A stretch of DNA of 64,000 nt from Pseudomonas paraeruginosa PA7 (GTDB taxonomy: Bacteria > Pseudomonadota > Gammaproteobacteria > Pseudomonadales > Pseudomonadaceae), in contig NC_009656.1 of the NCBI RefSeq assembly GCF_000017205.1, forward strand, positions 4,406,001 to 4,470,000, written 5' to 3'. Below, piece after piece: positions 47,737 through 59,548 of the stretch. The position numbers and the translations under genes are program-made. The notes beneath the pieces are model-generated. The model was not told where the DNA came from. It searched no databases and was given only the letters and a program-made list of their open reading frames with translations. Numbering within the stretch: the stretch's first letter is position 1; every line of letters starts with the position of its first letter.

Positions 47737-48642
47737 TCAGTTGAGGACGCCGGCCGGAGGCGGCGGCGCGGCGCTGCGCCACTGGCTGATGGCGACGCCG
47801 ATGAAGACCAGGCCGGCGGCGAGCAGCTGCGGGCCGTTGAGGGTTTCGCCGAGGAACAGCGCGGCGAATACCAGGGTGAAGACCGGAATCAGGTTGATGA
47901 ACCCCGAGGCCTGGCTGGCCGGCAATCGACCGACGCCAAAGTTGTACAGGCCGTAGGCGCCTACCGTGACCACCACGCCGAGATACACCACCGCCTGGAT
48001 GCCCAGTGCGCTGGGCTGGCTCGGCAGTTCGGCGCTGGCCAGCGCCAGCGGCAGGAAGAACAGCGTGCCGACGAAGGCCTGCATGGCGGTCAGGGCGAAC
48101 GCCGAGTAGCGCGCCGACAGGTGCTTCAGCAACAGGGTATAGCCAGTCGCGCAGAGCATCGCGAGGAGTTCGAAGAAGTTGCCCAGCAAAGGTCGCGGCG
48201 CATGCAGGTCGGGCTCGCCGGCGAGGCTCAGCCAGATCGAACCGAGCACCGCCAGGCCGAAGCCGATCCAGGTCATCCGGCCGATCCGCTCGTGCAGCAG
48301 CAGCCAGGCGCCCACCGCCACCAGCAGCGGCAGCAGCGCGGTGATCATCCCGGCCTGGGCGGCGCTGGTGTACTGCAGGGCGAAGGATTCGCAGAGGAAG
48401 TACAGGCAGGGTTCGCAGGCGGCCAGGCCGAGCAGGTACTTCCAGTCGCCCGGACGGTAGTCGATACGTCCGCGCCAGCGCCAGGCGGCGAGGAACACCA
48501 GGCTGCCGAGGGCCATGCGGGCGAAGATCACCCAGAGCGGCGGCAGTTCGCGGAAGGCGACCTTCAGCACCACGTACGAACTGCCCCACAGCGCCATCGC
48601 CAGGATCAGGCAGGCCAGGGCGAACCAGCGCGTCCGAGTCAA
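47737..48642 (-). CDS. EamA/DMT-family transporter
   Basis: A 301-residue membrane protein with about ten hydrophobic helices and two EamA repeats (about 10-140 and 150-290). It starts [20 protein letters not shown] and has [20 protein letters not shown]. The second repeat ends [21 protein letters not shown] proteins of this type usually export amino acids or other metabolites. The substrate here is unknown; the downstream PLP enzyme hints at a thiol or amino-acid compound. It is the first gene of a four-gene unit on this strand. Confidence 0.93.
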   Translation of the reverse strand: MTRTRWFALACLILAMALWGSSYVVLKVAFRELPPLWVIFARMALGSLVFLAAWRWRGRIDYRPGDWKYLLGLAACEPCLYFLCESFALQYTSAAQAGMITALLPLLVAVGAWLLLHERIGRMTWIGFGLAVLGSIWLSLAGEPDLHAPRPLLGNFFELLAMLCATGYTLLLKHLSARYSAFALTAMQAFVGTLFFLPLALASAELPSQPSALGIQAVVYLGVVVTVGAYGLYNFGVGRLPASQASGFINLIPVFTLVFAALFLGETLNGPQLLAAGLVFIGVAISQWRSAAPPPPAGVLN

Positions 48643-48761
48643 AGGGAACCTCCAGCACGGGCGCCAGTCGGCGCCGGAAAACGGATTCCCAGTATAGGCA
48701 GCCGGCTAGCCGCACCGACAGGCACAGAAGCCGGGCAAAACTGTTGCGCCGGTCCCGGGCC

Positions 48762-49109
48762 TCATTGCTCCCAGGGCTTGCCGCGAGTCTTCTTCGCCAG
48801 CGGCAACTGCTGCAGCACCGCGGCCTTGGCCAGCATGTAGGCGCTCACCGGGGCGCTGATGAAGAGGAACAGGCTGATCAGCAACTCATGGAGGCTGATC
48901 CCCGCCTGACGGTTGGAGAAGTAGACCAGCGAGGCCACTATCACCCCGCCGACGCCGAGGGTGGTCGCCTTGGTCGGGCCATGCAGGCGCATGAAAAAGT
49001 CCGGCAGGCGGTACAGGCCTATCGCGCCGATCAGGACGAAGGCGCTGCCCAGCAGGAGGAATGCCGAGACGATGATTTCCAGCCATAGGCCCAGGGGTTC
49101 GCCGTTCAT
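48762..49109 (-). CDS. mrpG: MrpG/ShaG, Na+/H+ antiporter subunit G
   Basis: The 115-residue subunit has three hydrophobic segments and the family pattern GLYRLPDFFMRLHGPTKATT, then LGVGGVIVASLVYFSN. It ends in a charged tail. It is the last gene of the operon. The ATG at 49109 overlaps the mrpF stop; the reading from 49352 lies in mrpF. MrpG is needed for function of the whole complex. Confidence 0.94.
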   Translation of the reverse strand: MNGEPLGLWLEIIVSAFLLLGSAFVLIGAIGLYRLPDFFMRLHGPTKATTLGVGGVIVASLVYFSNRQAGISLHELLISLFLFISAPVSAYMLAKAAVLQQLPLAKKTRGKPWEQ

Positions 49110-49375
49110 TCGATGATGTCTCCGCGCAGCATGTATTTGGCCACCGCCACCGTGCCGACGAAACCGAGCACCGCGATCAGCAGCGCCGCCTCGAAGAACA
49201 GGTCGCTGTCGCGCCAGATGCCGTAGAGCATCAGCAGCGCGATGGCATTCACGTACAGGGTGTCCAGCGCCAGCGCACGGTCCGGCAGGCATGGCCCCCT
49301 GACCAGGCGCGCCAGGGTCAGCACCAGGGCCAGGCCGAGCAGCGCCAGGCACAGCGGGATCACGTAAGCGAGCAT
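49106..49375 (-). CDS. mrpF: MrpF/ShaF, Na+/H+ antiporter subunit F
   Basis: An 89-residue protein with three transmembrane helices. It starts MLAYVIPLCLALLGLALVLT and has ARLVRGPCLPDRALALDTLY, the MrpF/PhaF signature with the conserved PDR-LALD. It overlaps mrpE by 16 bp and mrpG by 4 bp. This gene has no separate long frame of its own: the open frame continues upstream out of register with mrpE, and the start was set by family length. Confidence 0.94.
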   Translation of the reverse strand: MLAYVIPLCLALLGLALVLTLARLVRGPCLPDRALALDTLYVNAIALLMLYGIWRDSDLFFEAALLIAVLGFVGTVAVAKYMLRGDIIE

Positions 49376-49884
49376 GGGAAGATCTCCTTCAGCGGCGCCT
49401 CGTAGCGTTGCTTGATCTCGGCGACCAGCGCGTCCTTGTCCGGCACGTCGAGGCCGTGCACCAGCAGGGTCTTGCGATCGTCGCTGAGGTCCGACGACAC
49501 CGACCCCGGGGTCAGCGAGACGATGCTCACCAGCACGCTGATGGCGAGGTCGTTCTCCAGGTCGATCGGCACCTCGACGAACGCCGGACGCAGTCGCTCG
49601 ACCGGCCCCAGGGTGAGACGGGCGACCTGGAGATTGGCGACGAGGATGTCCCACATCACCAGCACCAGCAGCTTCAGCAGCAGGAACGGGTGCCACTCCT
49701 GGCTGCGCCCGACCAGCAGGCGGTTGGTCAGCAGCGGGATACCCACCCCGAGGAAGGCGCCCAGCAACCACTGGCCGAGGGCGAAGGAGTCCACCAGCAG
49801 CAGCCAGACCAGCACCAGCAGCACGCTGAGCACCGGATGAGGCAGCACGCGCAGGAGTGGACGTGGCAGGGAACGGCTGATCAT
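49360..49884 (-). CDS. mrpE: MrpE/ShaE, Na+/H+ antiporter subunit E
   Basis: A 174-residue subunit with two hydrophobic segments near the N-terminus (LSVLLVLVWLLLVDSFALGQ) and a cytoplasmic C-terminal half. The segment ISVLVSIVSLTPGSVSSDLS is the family mark. It overlaps mrpD by 4 bp (ATGA), so translation is coupled. MrpE is part of the six-subunit complex and does not transport alone. Confidence 0.94.
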   Translation of the reverse strand: MISRSLPRPLLRVLPHPVLSVLLVLVWLLLVDSFALGQWLLGAFLGVGIPLLTNRLLVGRSQEWHPFLLLKLLVLVMWDILVANLQVARLTLGPVERLRPAFVEVPIDLENDLAISVLVSIVSLTPGSVSSDLSDDRKTLLVHGLDVPDKDALVAEIKQRYEAPLKEIFPCSLT

Positions 49885-51380
49885 GCGGCACCTCCGCGGG
49901 TGACGATCTGGCGATACAGGTCGAGGTCATGCAACTGCGCGGCGGTGGCCTGGACATAGGCCAGCAGCGGCTTGGCCGCGACCACCAGCAACGGGCCTGC
50001 GGCCAGCAGCAGGATGCAGGCGAACAGCCGGCCGTGGTCCAGTTCGGCGCTACCGAGCACGGTGTGCCCGGTGCGCCAGAACAACGTGCTGCCGGCGCGG
50101 CTCAGCGCCACCAGCGCCGCCAGGCCACCGCCCAGCACCACGCTCCACAGCGCCAGCGCCTGGCCGCCCGGGGCGACCGACTGGAGCAGCATGACCTTGC
50201 CGAAGAACCCCGACAGCGGCGGCAGGCCGGCGACGGCGATGGCACCGAGGAAGAAGGCGCCGCCGAGCAGCGCCGGGTTCTGCAACGCCGGCCCCTGGAC
50301 CAGGTCGCCGGCCTTGTCGCCGCGCTGGCGGACGATCAGGTCGGCGAGCAGGAACAGCCCACCGGCGATCCAGGTGCTGTGCAACAGGTAATACAGCGAC
50401 GCCGCCAGCGCCCGCTCGGTGCCCAGCGCCACGCCGGCCAGGAGGGTCCCGGCGGAGACCACCACCAGGTAGGCCAGCAGGCCTTGCAGGGTGCGCGCCG
50501 CCAGCGCGCCGACGGCGCCCAGGGCGAGGGTCGCCAGGGCCAGCGGCCAGAGCCAGGCCTGGGCCAGGTTGGCCAGTTCGCCGGCGCCCTCGCCGAAGAC
50601 CAGGGTGTAGACACGCAGGATCGAGTAGATGCCGACCTTGGTCATGATCGCGAACAGCGCCGCCACCGGCGCGCTGGCCGCGGCATAGGCGCGCGGCAGC
50701 CAGAAGTACAGCGGCAGCAATGCCGCCTTCAGGGCGAACACCACCAGCAGCAGGAGCCCGGCGGCGCCCAGCAGCGGTGCGCGCCCGGCGTCGGCCAGGG
50801 CGATCTTCTGCGCCATGTCGGCCATGTTCAGGGTGCCGGTGAGGCCGTACAGGGTGCCCACGGCGATCAGGAAGAACGCCGAGCCGACCAGGTTGAGGAT
50901 CACGTAGTGCAGGCCCGAGCGTACCCGCTCAGCGCCGCCGCCATGCAGGAGCAGCGCGTAGGAGGCGATCAGGAGGATCTCGAAGAACACGAACAGGTTG
51001 AACAGGTCGCCGGTGAGGAAGGCGCCGTTGATGCCCAGCAGCTGGAACTGGAACAGCGCGTGGAAGTGCTTGCCCAGCCGGTCGTCGCCGCGCAGCGCGT
51101 AGATCAGCGCGGCGCTGCCGAGCACGGCGGTGGCCAGCAGCATCAGCGCGGCGAGGCGGTCGAGCAGGAGCACGATGCCGAACGGCGCGGCCCAGTTGCC
51201 CAGGGCATAGACGGTCAGGTCGCCGCTGGCGGCGGTGCGCAACAGCAGCAGACTCAACGGGATCAGCGCCAGGCTCGCCAGCAGCGACAGGCCGCGCTGC
51301 CAGCGCTCGGCCAGTGGCAACAGCAGCAGGCTGCCGGCGAACAGCGGGACCAGGATCGGCAGGATCAGCCAGTGACTCAT
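49881..51380 (-). CDS. mrpD: MrpD/ShaD, Na+/H+ antiporter subunit D
   Basis: A 499-residue membrane protein with about 14 helices, homologous to complex I subunits NuoL/M/N. It starts MSHWLILPILVPLFAGSLLL. The conserved proton-channel Lys region reads LFALKAALLPLYFWLPRAYA, with the helix Lys, and ALFAIMTKVGIYSILRVYTL. It overlaps mrpC and mrpE by four bases. It is one of the two large antiporter-like subunits. Confidence 0.95.
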   Translation of the reverse strand: MSHWLILPILVPLFAGSLLLLPLAERWQRGLSLLASLALIPLSLLLLRTAASGDLTVYALGNWAAPFGIVLLLDRLAALMLLATAVLGSAALIYALRGDDRLGKHFHALFQFQLLGINGAFLTGDLFNLFVFFEILLIASYALLLHGGGAERVRSGLHYVILNLVGSAFFLIAVGTLYGLTGTLNMADMAQKIALADAGRAPLLGAAGLLLLVVFALKAALLPLYFWLPRAYAAASAPVAALFAIMTKVGIYSILRVYTLVFGEGAGELANLAQAWLWPLALATLALGAVGALAARTLQGLLAYLVVVSAGTLLAGVALGTERALAASLYYLLHSTWIAGGLFLLADLIVRQRGDKAGDLVQGPALQNPALLGGAFFLGAIAVAGLPPLSGFFGKVMLLQSVAPGGQALALWSVVLGGGLAALVALSRAGSTLFWRTGHTVLGSAELDHGRLFACILLLAAGPLLVVAAKPLLAYVQATAAQLHDLDLYRQIVTRGGAA

Positions 51381-51714
51381 GGGCGCGACTCCTCCTCGTC
51401 CGGGCGTCCGTCGACATGGTCGCTGCCGAGGTCGCCGAGGCCGCGCAGGGCCAGGACCACGACGAATGCGGTCATGGCGAAGCCGATGACGATCGCGGTC
51501 AGCACCAGCGCCTGCGGCAACGGATCGCCGTACTCGCCGGGGGTGCCGATCACCGCGACGCTGCCGCTGAGCCGGCCCATGGCGAAGAGGAACAGATTGA
51601 CCGCATAGGAGATCAGGGTGAGGCCGAGCACCACCGGGAAGGTCCGCGCCCGCAGCAGCAGGTAGACGCCACTGGCGGTGAGCAGGCCGAGGGTGATGGC
51701 GAACAGGGCTTCCA

Positions 51715-51715
<1 letters not shown>
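51377..51715 (-). CDS. mrpC: MrpC/ShaC, Na+/H+ antiporter subunit C
   Basis: The 112-residue subunit resembles NuoK. Three hydrophobic helices are visible: LFAITLGLLTASGVYLLLRA, VVLGLTLISYAVNLFLFAMG, and ALVLTAIVIGFAMTAFVVVL. An extended acidic tail follows. It starts at the last base of the mrpA coding region and overlaps mrpD by 4 bp. Confidence 0.95.
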
Positions 51716-54516
<2,801 letters not shown>

Positions 54517-54656
54517 GGGCTACTCCTCTTCGGTGGCGGAGCCCTCCGGCATGTCAGGCCGGCGGTGCTTCCCCGCGGTTGTCGGTGCGCGGCCGGATCG
54601 CCAGCAGCTCGAAGCCCCCGCCCACCGTCGGAAAGGCGCGGCGCGACGGAGCTACG

Positions 54657-54685
54657 ATTATCGCAATCTATCGAACGAACGTCAT
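54657..54685 (-). promoter_or_regulatory. Candidate sigma-70 promoter of the mrp operon
   Basis: On the minus strand ATGACG (-35, 54680-54685), a 17-bp spacer and GATAAT (-10, 54657-54662) lie about 140 bp before mrpA. The -35 matches four of six positions. The 331-bp gap 54517-54847 otherwise holds only the slyB terminator and AT-rich DNA. Confidence 0.4.
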
Positions 54686-54799
54686 GGATTGAATTATTAC
54701 AAAATTCAGTCGTTCCGGCTGCCGGAAAACCGAAAAAAGCGCTGCAAGGGCAATGACTTGAAGCTTAGCAAGAGCACGCCGGGAGGGAACCGACGGCCT

Positions 54800-54827
54800 A
54801 ACGAAAACGGCCGGCAAGGTGCCGGCC
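54800..54827 (-). terminator. Rho-independent terminator after the SlyB-like gene
   Basis: A stem (GGCCGGCA/TGCCGGCC, 3-nt loop) is followed on the minus strand by GTTTTCGTT. It separates the lipoprotein gene from the mrp promoter. Confidence 0.75.
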
Positions 54828-54847
54828 GCGGAATCACGAGACTGGGA

Positions 54848-55312
54848 TCAATGGGCGACGCGGCTGGTGCCGTTCACGGTCAGGATGCGCACGCGCTCGC
54901 CGACCCGGAAGATCTGGCCCTGGTCGACCTGCTGGACGTAGGCGCGGGTGCTGCCGTCATCCTCGCGCACGGTGATCTCGACGCCCTGGGTACGGGTCAG
55001 CCCCTCTTCGGTGGCCGCGCCGAGCAGGCCGCCGGCGACCGCGCCGATGATGGCCGCGACGTAGCTGCCCTTGCCGCCACCGACCGCGCTGCCGGCGACA
55101 CCGCCGACGCCGGCGCCGGCGATGGAGCCGATCGGAGTCTTGGTGCCTTCGATCTTGACCGGGCGCAAGGCCTGGATGGTGCCCATGCGTACAGTCTGCA
55201 CGGTACGGGCTTCCTCACGGGAATAGGTATCGCCGGTGAGGCTGGATTGGCAGCCGCCAAGAGCCAGGGCCATGGCGGTGAAGGAAGCAACGATCAGGGC
55301 AGGCTTGCGCAT
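54848..55312 (-). CDS. SlyB-type glycine-zipper outer-membrane lipoprotein
   Basis: A 154-residue lipoprotein with signal MRKPALIVASFTAMALALGG and lipobox ALGGC (Cys21). It then has a glycine-zipper stretch (GSIAGAGVGGVAGSAVGGGK, then AAIIGAVAGGLLGAA). The C-terminal part is beta-rich (VEITVREDDGSTRAYVQQ, then GQIFRVGERVRILTVNG). This is the SlyB/PcpY layout. The ATG at 55312 was chosen for the signal peptide; the reading from 55504 lacks one. It probably supports outer-membrane integrity. Confidence 0.92.
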   Translation of the reverse strand: MRKPALIVASFTAMALALGGCQSSLTGDTYSREEARTVQTVRMGTIQALRPVKIEGTKTPIGSIAGAGVGGVAGSAVGGGKGSYVAAIIGAVAGGLLGAATEEGLTRTQGVEITVREDDGSTRAYVQQVDQGQIFRVGERVRILTVNGTSRVAH

Positions 55313-55502
55313 AACGGGCATCTCCGAAAGGGATAACTGACGAACATTAGACTCTCCCGCGGCCGCTCCTGTCACCTGGCTGGCGCGAGATAATCGAATC
55401 GATTCAGCAATGGTACAGGTTCGTTCAGTTTCGACCGAACCCTCCCCCGCTTTCATCGGCGGAACCGATCGGCTAGGGTGAGCGCCCGCAGAAGGAACAG
55501 CC

Positions 55503-55745
55503 ATGGACTATTTCATCATCGTCGTCACCACCGCCGCCGGCCTGTATTTCCACTGGTGGATCTACTGGCGCATCCGCCGCTGGATGGACCGCGACCTGGC
55601 GCTGTCATTCGCCGGCGGCGACCCGCAGAAGCGTGACTATCTGTTACGGCGACTGGCCGAGGCCAAGGCCAGCAAGGTGAAGCGGCGCGACCTGCCGGCC
55701 TGGCTGGAGCGCGCCGCCGCCGACTACCCTTCCCGCGAAGCCTGA
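55503..55745 (+). CDS. Small single-span membrane protein of unknown function
   Basis: An 80-residue protein with one N-terminal hydrophobic segment (MDYFIIVVTTAAGLYFHWWI) followed by a basic cytoplasmic part (YWRIRRWMDRDLALSFAGGD, later RRLAEAKASKVKRRDLPAWL). GAAGGAACAGCC precedes the ATG. It is convergent with and overlaps the glycerate kinase gene by 22 bp at the 3' end. I do not recognise a family. Codon use looks normal for the region. Confidence 0.75.
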   Translation: MDYFIIVVTTAAGLYFHWWIYWRIRRWMDRDLALSFAGGDPQKRDYLLRRLAEAKASKVKRRDLPAWLERAAADYPSREA

Positions 55746-56869
55746 GCCAGGCGCCAGAGCCGGGCGATCTGCTCGGCTCGCGCCTCGAGCTCCTCCGCCG
55801 CTCCGGCACAGGCCTGCTCCAGGCTGATCGGTCCCGGCGCCAGGCTGAACGCCGCATCGATGCCGGCCTCGTGCAGGCGCTGGTAGCCATCGCCCAGGCT
55901 ACCGGCCAGGGCTACCACGGGAACGCCGGCCGCCCGCGCGATCCGCGCCACTCCGACCGGAGTCTTGCCATGCAGGCTCTGCGCATCCAGGCGGCCCTCG
56001 CCGGTCAGCACCAGGTCGGCATCGACCAGCGCATCGGCCAGCCGGGCCAGCTCCGCCACCAGTTCGATTCCCGGGCGGAAGCGCGCGCGGAGGAATGCCT
56101 TCGCGGCGAAACCCAGGCCGCCGGCGGCGCCGACGCCCGGCAGCCGGCTGAAGTCCTCACCCAGGGTCGCCGCGACCACCTTGGCGAAGTGCGCCAGGGC
56201 GGCGTCCAGCTGCGCCACCTGTTCGGCGCTCGCGCCCTTCTGCGGACCGAACACCGCCGAGGCGCCACGCGGCCCGCACAGCGGGTTGTCGACATCCGCG
56301 GCGACTTCCACAGCGACATCCACCAGGCGCGGATCCAGCCCACCCAGGTCGAGGCTGTGCAGGCGCGCCAGCGCCGCCCCTCCGGGTGGCAGCTCCACAC
56401 CGCCGGCATCGAGGAAGCGCACGCCGAGCGCACTCAGCAATCCAGCGCCGGCATCGTTGGTGGCGCTGCCACCGAGACCAAGGATGATCTTCCGCGCCCC
56501 GGCGTCCAGCGCCGCGCGGATCAGCTCACCGGTGCCACGGCTGCTGCTGCGCGTGGCGTCGCGGCGGTCGCGCGGGACCAGGTGCAGGCCGCTGGCGGAA
56601 GCCATTTCGATCACCGCGGTGGCGTCGTCCAGCCAGCCCCAGTGCGCCAGGGTAGGTTCACCGAGCGGGCCTGCGACCCGGCACTCGCGACGTTCGCCGG
56701 TGGTAGCGGCGAGGACCGCCTCCACCGTGCCCTCGCCTCCATCGGCCATGGGCCGCAGGCACATCTCCGCCTGCGGGAAGACCCTCGACCAGCCACGCCC
56801 GATGGCGTCGGCGACCGCCGGGGCGGACAGGCTTTCCTTGAACGAATCAGGAGCAATCACGATTTTCAT
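55724..56869 (-). CDS. Glycerate kinase (GlxK/GarK type)
   Basis: A 381-residue kinase of the glycerate kinase type 2-phosphoglycerate-forming family. It starts MKIVIAPDSFKESLSAPAVA, the family signature, with GGEGTVEAVLAATTGERREC, then ILGLGGSATNDAGAGLLSAL and LVLTGEGRLDAQSLHGKTPV. It phosphorylates D-glycerate, from sugar-acid or glyoxylate breakdown. It forms a unit with the GntP permease 41 bp upstream and the CdaR regulator. The start ATG at 56869 is unambiguous. Confidence 0.95.
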   Translation of the reverse strand: MKIVIAPDSFKESLSAPAVADAIGRGWSRVFPQAEMCLRPMADGGEGTVEAVLAATTGERRECRVAGPLGEPTLAHWGWLDDATAVIEMASASGLHLVPRDRRDATRSSSRGTGELIRAALDAGARKIILGLGGSATNDAGAGLLSALGVRFLDAGGVELPPGGAALARLHSLDLGGLDPRLVDVAVEVAADVDNPLCGPRGASAVFGPQKGASAEQVAQLDAALAHFAKVVAATLGEDFSRLPGVGAAGGLGFAAKAFLRARFRPGIELVAELARLADALVDADLVLTGEGRLDAQSLHGKTPVGVARIARAAGVPVVALAGSLGDGYQRLHEAGIDAAFSLAPGPISLEQACAGAAEELEARAEQIARLWRLAQASREG

Positions 56870-56910
56870 CAGTCACCTCGCAGGGCCGGGAGTCCCCGGC
56901 CCCGCTTCAA

Positions 56911-58269
56911 TCAGAGCAGCACGAGGCTGAGCAGCCATACCGCGAGCATGCCGGCGATGCCCTGGACCAGGGTCGCCAGTGTCTGCGCGCGATAGGCGGT
57001 GGATACGGTCATGCGGCTGAACTGGGTGACCACCCAGAAGAAGCTGTCATTGGCGTGGGACACCGTCATCGCCCCGGCGCCGATCGCCATCACCGTCAGG
57101 ACCCGGCCCATCTCGCTGTCCAGGCCGAGCTGCGGCAGCAGCGGAGCGACCAGCGCCGAGGTGGTGACCAGCGCCACGGTGGTCGAGCCCTGCGCGGTCT
57201 TCAGCGCGGCCGCCACCACGAACGGCATGAACAGGCCGATGCCCAACGCGGACAGGGTGCTGCCCAGGTAGTCGCCGAGCGGAGTGATCTTCAGCATCGC
57301 ACCGAAGGCGCCGCCGGCGCCGGTGATCAGCAGGATCGGCGCGGCCGACTGGATGCCCTCCACCACGCGCTCGTGGAATTCCTCGCGCTTGTTCTCTCCC
57401 TTGAGCAGGGTGCAGGCCAGGGCCAGGCCGACCAGCAGGGCAACCACCGGCTGACCGAGGAAGTTCAGGCAGGCGAACAGTACGCCTTCGCCCAGCGGCT
57501 TGCTCGGGAATACCGCGACCGAGCCGAGGCAGATCAGCAGGATCGGCACGAAGATCGGCGCGAACGCCTGGGTCGCGCTGGGCAGCTTGCCGTAGCGGGC
57601 GCGCAGTTCGCCGAAGTCTTCTTCGGTTTGCGCGGCCTGGCCGTCGTCGACCAGGACGATATCCTTGCCGATGAAGCGGTTCGCCCACCACATGCCGGCC
57701 ATCGCAGTGACGAAGGCGACCACCAGGCCCACCGCGATCACCAGGCCGAGGCTGGCGTCGAGGCCGAGGTTGCCGGCCGCGGCGATCGGTCCCGGGGTCG
57801 GCGGCACGAAGGTGTGGGTGGCGTAAAGACCGGTGGCCAGGGCCACGCTCATGGCGATGGTGGATATCTTCATCCGCGCCGCCAGGGCGTTCTTCAGCGA
57901 GTTGAGGATGACGAAGCCGGAATCGCAGAACACCGGGATCGACACCAGGTAGCCGATGATCGACATGGTCAGGGTCGGGAAGCGTTCGCCGAGCAGGCGG
58001 ATCACGCTTTCCGCCATGGTGATCGCCGCACCGCTGCGCTCGAGGATCACCCCGATGATGGTGCCGAGCACGATGACGATGCCGATGTAGCCGAGGATGC
58101 TGCCGAAGCCGCCGGTGACGGTCTTGACGATCTCCGCGGTCGGCACCTGGTAGGCGAAGCCGGCGAGCAGCGCGGCGGCCAGCAGGGCCAGGAACGGGTG
58201 CAGCTTGAGTCGTGTGGTGGACAGGACGATAAAGGCGATCAACGCCAGCAGGATCAGGACCAGGGTCAT
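56911..58269 (-). CDS. GntP-family gluconate/sugar-acid permease
   Basis: A 452-residue membrane protein with about 12 helices. It starts MTLVLILLALIAFIVLSTTR and has GFGSILGYIGIVIVLGTIIG, then LATGLYATHTFVPPTPGPIA, typical of GntP proteins. The likely substrate is D-glycerate or a sugar acid, given the adjacent glycerate kinase and CdaR regulator. The exact substrate cannot be read from sequence. Confidence 0.93.
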   Translation of the reverse strand: MTLVLILLALIAFIVLSTTRLKLHPFLALLAAALLAGFAYQVPTAEIVKTVTGGFGSILGYIGIVIVLGTIIGVILERSGAAITMAESVIRLLGERFPTLTMSIIGYLVSIPVFCDSGFVILNSLKNALAARMKISTIAMSVALATGLYATHTFVPPTPGPIAAAGNLGLDASLGLVIAVGLVVAFVTAMAGMWWANRFIGKDIVLVDDGQAAQTEEDFGELRARYGKLPSATQAFAPIFVPILLICLGSVAVFPSKPLGEGVLFACLNFLGQPVVALLVGLALACTLLKGENKREEFHERVVEGIQSAAPILLITGAGGAFGAMLKITPLGDYLGSTLSALGIGLFMPFVVAAALKTAQGSTTVALVTTSALVAPLLPQLGLDSEMGRVLTVMAIGAGAMTVSHANDSFFWVVTQFSRMTVSTAYRAQTLATLVQGIAGMLAVWLLSLVLL

Positions 58270-58428
58270 GAGCCGCCTCCTTGTTGTTATGGGTGTGGGA
58301 TGGGCGCCCAGGGGCGGCTCATTTTCGCTCCACCGGCGCCTGCGCCGCCTTGTGCAATGGCCAGAGGAAGGTGCCGGCGGATGCCCTTGATTTTGTGCGT
58401 CCGCACAGTGAATCGATTGGCGCGCTCT

Positions 58429-59541
58429 TCACCCGCGGCGTGGCACCAGCAATTGCAGGCCCAGCAGCAGTTGCTGGCGATGCTCCAGGCGACCGAGGTC
58501 GAGCCCGCTGATCGAGGCGATGCGCTCCAGCCGGTAGCGCAGGCTGTTGCGGTGGATTCCCAGCGCCTGGGCGCAGGCCTGGGGATGCCCGTCGTGGGCG
58601 CACCAGCACGCCAGGGTGGCGGCCAGCAGACCTTGCGGGTCATGGTCGAGCACCCGCTGCAGGGGCGCCAGCAACTGCCGCACCTGCCAGTTGTCACGCT
58701 GGCTGAACAGCAGGCTGGCGAGGCGGTGCCCGTCCAGGCCCACCACCCGCTGGCCGGGCAATCGGCTGCGCGCATAATCCAGCAATTCACGCGCCGCGCG
58801 GGCCGAGGCGCGCAGCGCCTCCAGGCTGTGTACCGGATCGCTGCAACACAGACGCGCCACGCCCCAGCCTCGCGCGTCGGCGCGCTCCAGCCAGTGCTCG
58901 AGCGCATCCGCCTGTGACGCCGGCCGGCACCAGAACACCAGGCGCTCGCCCAGCGCCGCGCTCCAATGCTCGGCCCGTGAGCCAAGCGCGGCCAGCAGAC
59001 GCGCCTGGAACGGCAGCGGGTCGGCATGCTCGTGCAACTCGAGGAAGACCGCCTGGCGCGGCCAGTGCAAGGCCAGGCCAAGGTGCTCGGCGTCGGCGGC
59101 CAGCGCGCCCAGGCCGTGGGCGGGATCGAGCAGCTGGCGCAGCCAGGTCTCCTGGCGCTGGCGTTGCCAGTGCCGCTCATCCTGCATCTGGCGCTGCTCC
59201 ATGAGCATTTCCGCGGCCATCCGCACCAGCTCGGCATAGGGCCGTACCACCTCCGGCGCTCCGGTGATGCCGAGCACACCGACCAGGCGCTCGGCATGCA
59301 GCAACGGCAGATTGACCCCCGGCCGCACTCCACGCAGGCAGGCGGCGGCCTGCTCGTCGATCTCCACCACCCGGCGGTTGGCCAGTACCAGTTGCGCGCC
59401 TTCGTGGCGGGTGTGCAGGCGCGACGGATCGCCGCTGCCGATGATCATGCCCTGGGCGTCCATCACGTTGATGTTGTGCGGCAGGATCGCCATCGCCCGA
59501 TCGACGATGTGCTGCGCCAGCGCCGAATCCAGCTCGAACAT
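58429..59541 (-). CDS. cdaR: CdaR-type sugar-diacid regulator
   Basis: A 370-residue regulator with an N-terminal putative sugar-diacid recognition domain (about 5-135; starts MFELDSALAQHIVDRAMAIL, then VMDAQGMIIGSGDPSRLHTR). A central GGDEF-like domain follows. The C-terminal PucR-type HTH is ACAQALGIHRNSLRYRLERI. CdaR proteins activate glycerate/galactarate/glucarate genes; here it probably activates the permease and kinase genes. It lies 159 bp upstream of gntP; that gap has no clear terminator. Confidence 0.93.
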   Translation of the reverse strand: MFELDSALAQHIVDRAMAILPHNINVMDAQGMIIGSGDPSRLHTRHEGAQLVLANRRVVEIDEQAAACLRGVRPGVNLPLLHAERLVGVLGITGAPEVVRPYAELVRMAAEMLMEQRQMQDERHWQRQRQETWLRQLLDPAHGLGALAADAEHLGLALHWPRQAVFLELHEHADPLPFQARLLAALGSRAEHWSAALGERLVFWCRPASQADALEHWLERADARGWGVARLCCSDPVHSLEALRASARAARELLDYARSRLPGQRVVGLDGHRLASLLFSQRDNWQVRQLLAPLQRVLDHDPQGLLAATLACWCAHDGHPQACAQALGIHRNSLRYRLERIASISGLDLGRLEHRQQLLLGLQLLVPRRG

Positions 59542-59548
59542 GGCGGCG

